Shown here in pieces: positions 43,812 to 54,944 of a stretch of 64,000 bases of DNA. Within the stretch, counting starts at the first letter, position 1; every line of letters starts with the position of its first letter. The notes below the pieces were generated by a model. That model did no database searches and was not told where the DNA came from. It was given only the letters and a program-made list of their open reading frames with translations. Position numbers and translations under genes: made by a program. Location of the stretch: contig JAOTOL010001637.1 of NCBI GenBank assembly GCA_034440575.1, positions 3,274,501 through 3,338,500 on the forward strand, in the 5' to 3' direction. The stretch comes from Imbricaverruca yamaguchii (Eukaryota > Arthropoda > Thecostraca > Neoverrucidae).

Positions 43812-45104
43812 CCCTCTCTCACATCCCTAGTCTGCAAGGTACTCGAATCAATTATCAAGGATAGAATAGTTAGTTATCTGGAAGGTAGCAGATTGATTCA
43901 AGATACTCAACATGGATTTAGAAAAGGACGATGGTGTCTCACAAACCTCTTGGACTTTTTGAACTTCGCCACAGAACAATTTGATCAGGGAAATCAGGTT
44001 GATGTAGCATATCTTGACTTTAGTAAGGCCTTTGACAAGGTACCCCATAAACGGTTAATGATACAGCTTCAGTCCCATGGTATTGCAGGTAGCATCTTAA
44101 AATGGATAGAGTTGTGGCTTTCAGATAGACAGCAAAGAGTGATGCTAAATGGTACAAAGTCATCATGGCAAAATGTTCTTAGTGGAGTCCCCCAGGGGTC
44201 AGTACTAGGGCCATTACTGTTCATTATATTTGTAAATAACATTGAAAGTGGCCTAAGCAGTAAAGTTTTGAAATTTGCAGATGATTTGAAGGTCTTTAGG
44301 GCAATAACAGGTCAGGATGAGCATATCTCGCTGCAAAAAGACTTAGACGAACTTGTGAAGTGGTCCGAAGAATGGCAAATGAAATTTAACTTTGATAAGT
44401 GCAAAATCATGCATGTAGGTAAGCAGCATATGAAGGCTCCATACTTGATGGGTGGCCAAGTGCTGTCAGTGACTCAACAGGAGAAGGATTTAGGTGTTAT
44501 TCTAAACACAAAATTGGGGGCATCAGAACAGACCAAGGAAGCCAGGAAGAAGGCACTGAGAATGCTCGGGGCAATAAATAGGAATGTATCATACAGAAGT
44601 GAGGAAGTGATCAGGAAGCTTTACTGTGCATACGTCAGGCCACATTTGGAATACTGCATCCAAGCTTGGTCTCCTGGCTATGAAAAAGATTGTTTGCTTT
44701 TAGAGAGAGTACAAAAGAGGGCTACAAAAATGGTTAATGGCATAAGCAACCTGGCATATGAGGAAAGATTGAAGAAATTGAATATGTTTTCACTTAGATA
44801 TAGAAGGCTGAGAGGAGATCTCATCGAGGTCTTTAAATTTGTCAATGGTCTGGAGAGGGGATACCTTGGGGAAATGTTTGAATTTAACAGAAATGATGCA
44901 ATTAGAGGTCATAAATTCAAAATTAAAATTAACCACAGCAGAACAAGGTTAAGGCAAACTTTCTTCACCAACAGGGTAGTGGAACACTGGAACCAGCTGC
45001 CAGAAAACATCGTCAGTAGCAGCACATTGAACATCTTTAAAAACAGCATAGACAATCATTATAAGAATAGAGGGCTTGCTTTTCAGTATTACAGGGAGGG
45101 CTGA
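43812..45104 (+). pseudogene. Truncated LINE reverse transcriptase frame
   Basis: The open part encodes RT motifs AYLDFSKAFDKVPH, GVPQGSVLGPLLF and FADD, and the C-terminal WNQLPENIV region, without the endonuclease and N-terminal RT motifs. The frame is open further upstream through the 36 bp repeat to 43527 only by chance: those ninety-odd residues (QIKATQCLEHSM-type) are repeat translation. No product is expected unless a local promoter exists. Confidence 0.85.
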
Positions 45105-45215
45105 TTGGCAGATTTGGTGGGCAACTGGTTCAGTGTACAGAGTGCAACCAAGAAGGGCCCTTGTGGCTCAGAGTTGCACTAATCTTTTATGTCTTTATGT
45201 CTTTATGTCTCTCTC
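43812..45215 (+). mobile_element. CR1-like LINE, 5'-truncated young copy
   Basis: Homology to the LINE at 1105-4200 starts at TCACATCCCTAGTCTGCAAG, inside the RT domain, and runs to the 3' end. The end has tandem TTATGTCT units (45180-45210), as in CR1-like elements with short 3' repeats. The coding part stays open and differs from the other copy by only a handful of residues, so both are recent. Confidence 0.9.
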
Positions 45216-45284
45216 TTCTTTGTTCCAGCAGTCTGGCGCCGCCGGAAACAACCGCCAGTTTTTAAAAATCCGTATGATCTATGA

Positions 45285-45500
45285 CGTCACTGGTGTGCGT
45301 TGATATACAGAGGGGGACGTATTGGTGCAAATCGACGCCGGCGTAGATTTACCCACAGCTGTTCATTGGCGTAAACCTGCGCGGACGTCGATTTACACGG
45401 GTGGAGGTCTCTGTGTATATCGACGCAGATCTGCGTTGATTTACACGCAGGGGACTCTCCGTGTAAATCGACGTCAGCGTCGATGTACATGCTTCCTTTT
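45285..45500. repeat. Dyad-symmetric repeat array, second locus
   Basis: Units alternate TGTGTAAATCGACG and CGTCGATTTACACG, as at 38750-39220. The preceding TGACGTCACTGG (45278) and the following GTGACGTCATAGTTCCG (45690) match the leader of the first locus. Confidence 0.8.
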
Positions 45501-46080
45501 GGAATAAAAAAAGCGCATCTGGTATTTCACATCATGTGGCGCAGATTTTGTCTAGATTAAACTAACTATACTAGAACTGCGGACTTTGGAGTACCCGTTA
45601 TCTCTATTTATCTTGGTTCAAACACCGCGCCCGCAATTGTACCACAAATATTTCATCTCTGTCACATTTGTCGAATGCAGGCACAAAATTGTGTTCTGGG
45701 TGACGTCATAGTTCCGTTTCTTGCGACCAGGCCCCTGTCATCCACATGCCTTCCTGCGTGTCGGCTCGAATGGTACAAATGACGTAATCTGGGGTACCGC
45801 TTTTAGGCCGTTTTAATGGTTTCATGCATTTTAAAATGGAAATATCTTTAATTCAACTCACTTTCTAAATCACATAATATCACGTCTGTGCTTTTGGAAT
45901 CGTGTTGAGCTATTATTTTATCATCTTCAGCTAGGCTGTGAATTAGGCGACGACCATCACGAATGCAGCGTTTTAGGGGCACACATTTTCTCAATTTCTG
46001 AGATGGCGCAGTTGAGTCATAAATATCGCAGCTGTTTACATAGCTTCTTCGTAGGTTGTTTGGCTTGATGCTTGGTTTTA
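45500..46080. other. No supported gene
   Basis: Mixed spacer with one CTGGGTGACGTCATAGTTC segment shared with 38640. No coding signal. Confidence 0.4.
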
Positions 46081-46700
46081 TAATAATAATAATAATGCCC
46101 TTTATTTCGCACCTCTCTCAGTACATATCTGGGATACCATACAACACACAATGCCTTCATGCATACAGACCAGCAACACACCAAAACTGAGACAGCAACC
46201 ACGGTGCCACATCTGCTCCATTATACCCTGGGTCATGCACATGAGCCTGATCAGCTCTTTGCAGTACAATTCGTTCCAGCCGTGACCTAAACGTGTGTTT
46301 GATGTCAGCTTTACTGGCCACCGATAAATCCATAGATACAAGTTCATATTCATATTGTTTGCCATAACTTGCTCCCTTTTGCATTTTCTCAATGCATACT
46401 TAAATGAGACGGGTTTGTCTCATGTGCTGAACTAGGGGCCCATCTCTGGGAGAACTGCTGGACCTCCAACAAATAAATGCCCTGCGTGCAAGACCATGCC
46501 TTAATTTTACCCTGTGGTTCCAGCCAGGAAATTGGCAAGGGTGGTACCTCTGGCCGGGATAATTTTGTCTAATGAAATTATTCCCAGCAAGAACAATAGC
46601 CTCAACCAAAGTGGAGTATCCCTGGGTTATTTTGTCCACATGTGACAAACACCTGCAACCTGGTTGGCAACAGTTGTTCCTCAGGTCTCTAAGACCAGTA
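46080..46700 (-). other. Unidentified repeat or gene 3' end with (ATT)n tail
   Basis: On the minus strand the sequence ends with AAATAAAGGGCATT followed by (ATT)5, a form typical of LINE or transcript 3' ends with AATAAA. Minus-strand open frames (46102-46392, 46157-46384, 46400-46648) overlap and show no recognised domain. It is probably the tail of a retroelement. From 46700 to 47330 I see only GATA-like short repeats near 46900. Confidence 0.35.
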
Positions 46701-47334
46701 GGGCAGTGCAGGTCTAAATGAGCTAAAATATAATAGTTGTAACTGGCTACACTTGCACCATCAGCTAAGCTTCAACATACCTTTGGGGGCCTTCTGGCTT
46801 GTTGTTCTGGGTCAGCATAATCAGTATGATGTACAAGTACTTGCACAGCAAGAGGAAGGTGATCATGTTGGTTAACATATATGACATGCATTTTTATATA
46901 GATAGATAGTTTATATAGATAGTTTTATGTCTGTCACACCTTGTGTTCGATGTACGTGCGTTTTAGTTGTAGTTTTATTGTATAGTATTATGCTGTGGTG
47001 TGTCATTATCTGGAAGAAAGACATGGAAAGAAGAGATTGTCAACCAACATGCTTATGTTTCCAAGAGATGAAAATGCATATAAGACCTGGTTGACAGTGA
47101 AAAGGAGCTGATGGAGTTCATCCAACCAGACCATCCATTTGTTACAACCACTACCTCTGATGATTATGTTCCTGACCATGGATGCAGCTGAAAAATAATG
47201 TCAGTGTCAACACCTGCCTTTTCTGGTGTCATTCCATGAATTAGCCTGCCTATCAAATCTGTATGGCATGGAGTGTTGCATCATGCTTGTCTGGAATGCT
47301 TGCTGCATTTTTGAGCATCTTAGACATCAAGACA

Positions 47335-47932
47335 CAGTGTGACTTTGAGCCACAAGGGCCCTTCTTGGCTGCACTCTGAACACTCAACCAGTTGCCCACC
47401 AAATCCGTCGATCAGCTCTCCCTGGAATACTGAAAAGCAAGCTCTCTATTCTTGTAATAATTGCCTATGGTGTTATTAAAGATGTTCAATGTGGTGCTAC
47501 TGACAATGGTTGTTGGCATCTGGTTCCAGTGTTCTATTACCTTGTTGGTGAATAAAGACTGTCTTAACCTTGTCCTGCTGTAGTTAACTTTAATTTTGAA
47601 TTGATGACCTTTAAGTGCATCATTTCTGTTAGACTCAAATATTTACCTAATATATCCATCCTCTTGACCATGAACAAATTTAGAAACCTCAATTAGTGCT
47701 CCTCTCAGCTTTCTATATCTAAGTGGACACATGTTAAATTTCTTTAATCTGTCCTCATATGCCAGGTTCCTTAAGTCATTAACCATTTTTGTAGCCATAT
47801 TTTGTACTCTCTAAAAGCGAACAATCTTTTCCATAACTAGGAGCCAAAGCTTGGACACAGTATTCCAAATGTGGCCTGACATGCACAGTAAAGGTTCCTG
47901 ATGACTTCCTGATGACCTCACTTATGTATGAT
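47335..47932 (-). mobile_element. Old CR1-like LINE fragment, part 1
   Basis: The sequence aligns to 1140-1720 of the LINE, with about 15-20 percent visible differences and several indels. It ends at TGTATGAT, where the hAT unit begins, and continues at 59121 without loss of LINE sequence. Confidence 0.9.
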
Positions 47933-48039
47933 CAGTGGCGTCGCCACGAAATTCTTTCAGGGGGGGGGCAAGGTCGAAAGTGGGCCTTCTGGTCCCGGAA
48001 CGGGGCCTCCATTGTGTCAGGGCCCCCTATTGATTTTAG

Positions 48040-48300
48040 GCTCTTGGTACAGTTCGGGAATGGGAAACATGATTTCACACTGATCTCCTGCTTGTTCGTG
48101 GCATGGTGCATTATTTACTTAAAACGCAATAACAAGAAACATTTTTCGCTGAAAACTGCGCCATACCAGGGAATAAATATGTAGTATGTGGATAAATACC
48201 TAAGTGTCAAAACCAACCAACATCTCAATGCTTTCTCGAACAGAAGAATTTTCCCGCTGGCCTCTAGATTCCAGCGAGTTGGCGGGGCCGACGTTAAGCA
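48040..48300 (-). repeat. Direct repeat copy 1 (partner 52390-52660)
   Basis: This segment and 52390-52660 share GGGAAYGGGAAMCATGATTTC, TGTGGATAAATA, CAGAAGAA and CGAGYTGGYGGG in the same order and orientation at perhaps 75 percent identity. On the minus strand the 52.6 kb copy reads NSFGTSPTSSLQSAGQQEG followed by a GTAAAG donor, so the repeat may include a 5' exon of the hAT gene. Confidence 0.65.
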
Positions 48301-48310
48301 TATCTTGCAA

Positions 48311-48357
48311 ATACAAGTGGGGCTGATCAATGGGAGATTGATCAGCCCCACTTGTAT
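48311..48357. repeat. Perfect 21 bp hairpin with 5 nt loop
   Basis: Arm 48311-48331 (ATACAAGTGGGGCTGATCAA plus T) is the exact reverse complement of 48337-48357, with loop GGGAG. It is absent from the paralogous copy at 52.6 kb, so it arose or inserted after that duplication. Confidence 0.95.
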
Positions 48358-48434
48358 GTCCTCCAAGAATAATAACTGAATATAGCCAGATTCATCACTA
48401 TTGTTATTTATTACCACCAGCTTGATGTCCTAAG

Positions 48435-48560
48435 CAGTGGCGTCGCCACGAAGTTCTTCTGCGGGGGGGGGCGGCAAGCATGAAAGGGGCCTACATGGTG
48501 TTAGGGCCTCATATTGTTCTTTTTAGTCTCGTGTTGTCCATTAGATTGAAGGGTTGGCAC
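48435..48560 (-). mobile_element. Second left-type hAT terminus inside the unit
   Basis: CAGTGGCGTCGCCACGAAGT followed by a G tract, AAAGGGGCCT and GGTGTTAGGGCC parallels the outer end at 47933 and the end at 10084. Its eight preceding bases are GTCCTAAG; I find no matching duplication at another end. Confidence 0.8.
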
Positions 48561-49279
48561 AAATAAGGGCTTAACTGTTATACCAAGAACCGCACTAGCC
48601 ATCTGTCGATTCTTTGTCTCTAATCAGGACCGATTATTCATTGATATTTTTGGCATTCTTGCACATGATAGACATCACATGTAATAAACGGATGTTCATG
48701 GGACCGTTTAGCCACGTGCCGAAAGGACGGATGCCGTGACGATGTGCTTCAGCGGTGCGATTTCACAGTGCAACTGCACACTGTCTGGAAATAAGACCAC
48801 GTTGAGAAAGACAGAGTTCAAGACGCACACAAACTATGGCACACCCATAAAAATGTATTACAAATAATAAACCTTCCAATAAACGCTTTGGCAATCTTGC
48901 CCTGAATCATCCAGTCGCCTCAAGCTGGTACCTGTCCTCGTTTGTTTTACACGTAAAGTGAAAAAGTATCGACTCAGACTAGCGAGACTTGGTGAAAAAC
49001 TTAACGGACGTATCAGCACTGGAGTTATCCGACACTTTTCTAGTACAACAGTTATCACAGCAATGCCCTCAGCACGCTGGATGACTTTAAGTCAGAATAA
49101 CTATGTCCGTCACGGTTTGTACTTGATATTGTCCGTGATTAGCTTAGATTGATGATGTCCGAAAATAATCGCAAAAGTATTTGGCACACATTCGTTCTCT
49201 TATACACGTAAGTTGTGGAACATGCTTCGCATTGCATACACTAACATTCTGAACATAGCGTTTACTTTAATGTTCGTAC

Positions 49280-51489
49280 CTACATCAGGCCAAACAGGCG
49301 TGCCCTTCTGTCAGGCCGCCTCCGCACAAACTCTCGAAGCACCTCAGCACGGTCAAGGGCCTTCGCTTTCGCCTGATGCACGTTTAATAGCATCAGATGG
49401 CTCAGTCTTTTTTGAGTCATCGCTGCCCGATACGAAGTCTTGATACGACGGAGCACCGAGAAGCTCCTCTCCGCTGATGCTTCCGACATCGGGACGGTGG
49501 CAGCTAATTGAGTCAGCCACACGACCTCGCTCAGCATCGAGCACACCGTGTTGCTCTGCTTTGCGAGCCACTTAGTTAAGTCACCTAGTGTCTGAACATT
49601 TTCGTCTGCACTTTCTAGCCCCAACCAGAGTCCTTGTAGCTGAGCCGAGAGCATTCCCGCGCCCACGTCTGCATTCCATTTTCCCAGCTTCGCGCTCACC
49701 TGCTCTTTTGTAAACTTGTGTCGCCCCAGTAGAATGTCTTCCACTGTGGCGAGCGTTTTCAGGCCAGTTTGATCAAACCTGCGGCGAGCTTCGGCAGTGA
49801 TCAGATCAATGGCTTCCATGTATTGACGTTTCAGGCCGGATCTGGCGTCGAAAGGAGTGTCGGCCACTGGGTTAGGCGTATCCTCCAGCCTTTTTGGAGG
49901 GACTTTCCGTCGCGGGTCTCGTGGTCCTGTTACATCAGTTTTCGCTTCAGATGAGAGGCATTCTACCTCCCGGAACAGCTCATCGAAGTGGGCATCTTCC
50001 CTCATGTCTTCGAGCTTCGCGATGAGAATCGATGCTCCTCGGACTGCCTCTCCTGCCATGATTTTCGGATACTGAAGAGCCCTGGCAAGAGCTTCGCACG
50101 GAAAAAGCAGCTTCTTGCACAGTGTCATACCAAAGAGGCACTCGAACGTCTTGATCCGCAGAAGCTGACCGTGCAGCTTACTCTTGGTGTCTGGGTTCAC
50201 TGTCTTGCCATTTACGATGTCTTGAAGAGTGGATGCCACCACATCGAAGTTGTCCAGGAAGCGGCTGAATGCTGGTCCCCGCACCGTCCACCGCGTAGGA
50301 CACAGGGCCAGCAGCTTCTTCGGACGCGTGCTGGTGTGACTATCACTAATACTATCATATTCGCCAACCACATGTTCGCGGAACATGTTCTGGCGTTTAG
50401 CAGTGGTCAGCGAGGCTGAAATTACTCGAACGGCATTCATTGCATCAGCAATCAGTGCAACCTGCTTAGCCTCCTCCACCAACACTAGGTCCAGCGCATG
50501 GTTATAGCAATGAACACATAGGGATGCTGGCTGAACTTCGCTGAGCCTGGCATGAACTCCGAAAATTTTGCCGGACATATTGCTGGCCCCATCAAAGCAA
50601 TGGCCTCGCAACCTTTCCGGGCTTAAGCACAGACGATGCATGACGTCCAGCAAGATTTTGAATAGGGTTTCAGCACTGGCACTTGGCGCATCATACAGTC
50701 CCATGAACATTTCTTTTGGCTCCATGTTTTCCACTATCCGGAAGCACACACTGATTTGCTCATGCCCAGAGACGTCTGTGGTGCCATCGGCCATTATCGC
50801 ATAGAAAGGTGCCTCCTTCACCACATTAACTAGATCGAGCTACACCATTGTTGCCATTATTTCGAAGAGCTCATTTTGGATGTCATGGCTCAAGAATTTC
50901 TTTTCTCATCACATCCATTTCGCTAGAGATTTAGACGACAGACTTTGCTCCTCAAGCATCGTCATGAGGTTCCCACTCATCACTTCATGGCCGCGGCTGG
51001 CCAGCCCACAAAGAGCCAAAGCCCTTAATGTGTCTATTACCTGAAGATAAGCTGCTCGGTTCATTTCACGCTCGTGTTCCTGGGCGACATCAACGGCGGT
51101 TAGAACGTCGCGGCCCGAGCGAAATGCAACAGTCTTCTCCACCGCCGTCCGGTGCACTGATGACAGCGCATGTATGCTCAACTTAACTGCAGCTTTCTTC
51201 CAGTTGTTAAATCCCTCCAGAAATTCACTTGTTTTCAGTTGGTTCCTGCTAATAAGGTTCTTTGAAAGCGCCCATTCACAGGTGTGACATGTAACACTGT
51301 CAGTATCAGGATGATAGGATACGAAGGAAAACCATTTGTACCATGCTGGAAGAAACCGTGGACCCTTCGTTTTTGGGAACTTGATCTTTGGTTGAAGTGG
51401 TGCAGAAGGAAAGGCAGCTTGAGGATATTCAGTTGAAGTGTTGGCTTGTGCACGGGTTCCAGGTTCGCCAGGGTCGTCTGAACCAGGAT
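49280..51489 (-). pseudogene. hAT transposase (ZMYM/TTF-type), main exon with three in-frame stops
   Basis: The exon opens after an acceptor (CCTACTTTCAG at 51490). It reads DPGSDDPGEPG, then a TTF-type zinc finger (PRFLPAWYKWFSFVSYHPDT followed by CHTCEWALSK), a GFNNWKKA..LSIHALSSVH motif, a DUF4371-like region, TGA TGA at 50909-50914 and TAG near 50838. It then has MADGTTDVSGHEQIS (first Asp), HCFDGASNMSG (second Asp), CVHCYNHALDLVL (C..H), LCPTRWTVRGPAF and the C-terminal dimerisation region ERSFSVLRRIKTSYRAAMTQ. The frame is the same before and after the stops, so only point mutations, not indels, have inactivated it. It cuts and joins at the CAGNGGCG-type ends. Confidence 0.88.
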
Positions 51490-51637
51490 CTGAAAGTAGG
51501 TGAATGAACAGTAAGAGGAGTTTGTGGCTTGAGCCACTTGCTTACTCGCTATTATTCACCACCAGGAAATATCATGAAGACGTTAATTTGGGACAGCAGG
51601 CGCAGATGTATAATACAATAATCACATGGGTGAGTAC

Positions 51638-51745
51638 CGGGATCATCTGGGGTCGCGACGGCTGGCCTGGCCACCACCTTCTGGTGCGTGGAACGCGGCT
51701 GCTGCGCGGGTGCAGGCGAGGACGTGCGAGACGCACGGTCTGCGT
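51638..51745 (-). CDS. hAT linker exon, copy A
   Basis: A 108 nt phase 1-1 exon between acceptor GATTGTCCAG and donor CCCG/GTACTC. It encodes a Pro/Ser/Asp-rich disordered linker (DADRASRTSSPAPAQQPRS and onward). It joins the main exon in frame as G/AT. It is a near-identical duplicate of copy B. Confidence 0.55.
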
Positions 51746-52077
51746 CTGGACAATCACGAATTGTAGGTTAGGGTAACATGAAAGGATCACAATGCTTACT
51801 TAATCCTGAAACACTACCTAAGAGGATCGGCGGTAGCATACACCATAATTGGAATAAAAAATACGGGCCAGGACCTACCAAAGAAAGTGTTCTTTCATTC
51901 CTCGTTCCCAATGCATGTGCTGTCATACAGTGCACCAGATATTGTCACGTGTGTATTATTTCAGGTTCAAAAAGAGCCATATTAAGTTAATAACGGAAAT
52001 ATATTTTCACCAGGATGTTCTTTTCTACCGGTTTTTTTATTTCGCACATCAGAGGCAGAGACAGAATGAATAATCAC

Positions 52078-52203
52078 CTGGATCATCAGGATCACCGGGA
52101 TCATCTGGGGTCGCGACAGCTGGCCTGGCCACCACCTTCTGGTGCGTGGAACGCGGCTGCTGCGCGGGTGCAGGCGAGGACGTACGAGACGCACGGTCTG
52201 CGT
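52078..52203 (-). CDS. hAT linker exon, copy B
   Basis: A 126 nt phase 1-1 exon between acceptor GATTGTCCAG and donor CCAG/GTGATT. It has the same sequence as copy A apart from a few substitutions and an extra 18 nt encoding an Asp-Pro-rich stretch at its 3' end. It joins either copy A or the main exon without changing frame. Confidence 0.55.
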
Positions 52204-52389
52204 CTGGACAATCAATTGCTGATTAGGGTAGCATGTAAGAATTACTATGTTTGTCTGGCCATGGTATAAGAGTAAGCAGAGGATCAGTGAATGCATTGAG
52301 TACTCGGGGAGAAAATCAATCAAACTTGGACTATGAAAATTTGACTGAAAGGTACTCTTCCACCACAAAAATGTGTACGCCTCGTCCTG

Positions 52390-52660
52390 TTTACCATGCA
52401 CTAGCGCGGGAACGGGAACCATGATTTCATATTGATAGTTGTTTGTTCCTGGCATTGTGCATCATTTATACCACGCATAATTGCAATAATATTTATTTTC
52501 CGCTGAGAACTGAGTCATACCAAGGTATAAACACAAAATACGTGGATAAATAACTAAGTGCCAAAAACAAACAAATGCTTTACTGCTTTCTCCACCAGAA
52601 GAACCTTCCTGCTGGCCTGCCGATTGCAACGAGCTGGTGGGACTGGTGCCGAAAGAATTG
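52390..52660 (-). repeat. Direct repeat copy 2, possible first exon of hAT gene
   Basis: This is the partner of 48040-48300. On the minus strand an open stretch with serine- and glutamine-rich sequence (TSSLQSAGQQEGSSGGESS) is followed by a GTAAAG donor-like site near 52580. A start codon is not clear. From 52800 to 53128 no feature is seen. Confidence 0.45.
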
Positions 52661-53136
52661 AGGAGAAAAATGGACATGTGGCAATTTTCACTGATCCTAC
52701 CTGTTCCCATGAAAGCAGTGACATACTCATTGCAATATGAACACAAAGACCATGCGAGTATTGATGCAGCTTGAGAGTTGGAAGTCATTCAGGTCAACAT
52801 TGTTAACAAAAAGTTTGTTTCAGGACGTATTTTACAGATTGGGGTACATGGCCTAGACACCCGAACCCTAGTGATCGATTTATGACTGACAGCTTCTGCT
52901 ATGATAATCTGCAGGTATTTACTAAAAGCTCTTCAGCATGTTTCTGGATACATTTGTGATGAACAAAAATTTACTACACGTTCAAGCGAAGAGCAAATGA
53001 TATATTAGGAGATACTAACACGGCATGATGAAAGATTGAAGTAAGCTTCCTGTATTTTGCACCTTCCCTATGTAGTAATTCGTGTTCCTTTTTCTTTCTC
53101 TTCTTTGCGCCTGATGCATTTTTCCACATGGCTTGG

Positions 53137-53412
53137 CAGTGTCCTAAAATTACTTCACCATTAACTGTATGGATGAAGAAAGAAGTTGCTTGGGAATAGT
53201 GAAAGATTGGAAGAAAATAAAGGATCGCCACTTAAGGATTAAAAAAGCAGAATGCCTTTCACTTCAGTCATGCATTTTACATTATTTAGCAGTCGTGTGT
53301 ATGATGACTGCTCACACATGTGGCAAAATTGTAAAAACCTAAGGCAAGGATGAAATAGCACAAGTCCGTTAACTGTAAATTTCCAGGCCACATGGTCAAT
53401 TATTTTACACTG
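53137..53412 (-). mobile_element. hAT-type MITE (CAGTGT ends), uninterrupted copy
   Basis: The element is 276 bp, with ends CAGTGTCCTAAAATTA and inverse CAGTGTAAAATAATTG, flanked by TGGCTTGG on both sides (53129-53136, 53413-53420). In reverse it matches the MITE that carries the 3.5 kb transposon at 31811-35637. It therefore shows what that site looked like before insertion. Confidence 0.9.
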
Positions 53413-53420
53413 TGGCTTGG

Positions 53421-54398
53421 TTATTAACTGGTACTGGGCAGTGACTTAAAGCGGTGAGGCATTCCAGTTTAACTCCTGTGAAAATAATACAACAATTAAG
53501 CTAAATTGTTGTATGCATGCATTGTTCACAAAGTACGGGTCAGAAGGTTGACGGTTATTAGTTTTATGACACGTCGGCTGTTTGAGTCATGTAGTTTTCA
53601 AATATATGTCCGGGGATGCTTTGCTATGCACACACATGCTTCGGCATAGCTGATTATTGATATCTGTAGGCCATGCACCCAAAGCAGTTAGTGGGAACCA
53701 TTGTTCGCTAACCTATAGCATGACAACACGAGGCATGCTCTGTGAATACTGACCATCATGATATTTTTGGATAAAAACATTTTCTTCCATGACATGTTTC
53801 AAATTTTGAAGCAATCAAAGCTCAAGGCTTCATAGTATTTCCGGTTATTCAAACACAATGACCTGGATCAACAAACATAAGCTCAGGTCAGGCAAGGTCA
53901 GCAGCATGTTTTACAGCATATGACATACCCTTAACCTAGGCATATGTGAAGGTAGTTTATACAATGAAGAATAATGTAGCATTTCAACCAAAAAAATCTG
54001 ATCTGACCCAACCTTACCAGACCTAACCTAAGTGTGCTAAGTGTATCCTGTGAATACCTTGAACTGCAATGCTATCCTTTTTTCATGAAACAGAGTTAGG
54101 AAGAGGACCAGTGACAGTGTAGCGCCTACGGGTGAGTGTGGGTGTGTGGATAGGCGTGATGGATCTGGGAAAGCCACCAGGGAGGCGTCGTTGCCAAGTA
54201 ACGACCGGGATGACTGCCTGGCCGTATCATCCCCTCAGTGCGCTCTTGACGCCTCCTGTAGGATAGAAAGAGAAGAGAGGATTCCGCTGAGGTGGTGATG
54301 CGTGTCATCGCCGCCGCCTCGGCTTGCCCTGTAAACCACTCGCCAGAATGGGACACGCGAACACCGATTTATCGCCACGACGATGCGATAATACATGT
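53421..54398. other. No supported gene
   Basis: Nearly 1 kb inside the hAT unit without recognisable coding or repeat structure, apart from an ACCTAACCTAAG-type stretch at about 54020. Confidence 0.4.
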
Positions 54399-54401
54399 CT
54401 G

Positions 54402-54944
54402 GGTCTGTTCCCGTGGCTCCATCAGAAGGAACTCAGTGGAGGTTAGTTGAGGCTAAGTGAGAATTGCCAACGGGAACGACCGGTGGAGAAATCAGCGGAC
54501 AGCGGTGTGAATTCCGCGACAAAAGGAAGTGTTTGACGCTGTATCTTAAATGATCGCAAAATGTATGTAGTATTCCTTATCATACAAAGTCCCAAGATTC
54601 TCTTTATTGCCCTCAGGGACTGCGGGAAAAAACAGACGTTCTTTTCGCCTGTGAGATGAACGAGGCAATCTCTCTTCCCTCTCGGTTGAGCACTAGGCAT
54701 CGTCTCCCCGTTTTACGGTCGGTTACAGCCTGCCTCCTTAATGTATAGCATATAATCTGCTTATATAATGCTTGGACCCGCCGTGATTGAGGTCCACTGA
54801 AAAATCACAATTGGACCCTACTCTCCAGCTGGTAGAACTTTTGTTCCACTGGTGGAGGTTGGTGGAGGAAAAATATCCACTGGGTTTGCGACGGGAACGA
54901 CCAGTGAAGGTTTGTGGAGGTTAATGGAGCCACGGGAACAGACC
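54402..54944. mobile_element. 543 bp MITE, GGTCTGTTCCCGTGG ends
   Basis: GGTCTGTTCCCGTGGCTCCA (54402) is inverted at 54944 and flanked by CTG on both sides. Subterminal repeats such as AACGGGAACGACCGGTGG and GACGGGAACGACCAGTG also occur on both arms. G-rich ends with a 3 bp CWG-type duplication suggest PIF/Harbinger; there is no transposase to confirm it. The minus-strand open frame 54443-54700 lies inside the MITE. Confidence 0.7.

Noticed and set aside
46102..46648. Three minus-strand open frames as a gene
   Set aside because: They overlap in different frames and end at an (ATT)n-tailed 3' end; more likely the tail of a retroelement, which I could not identify.
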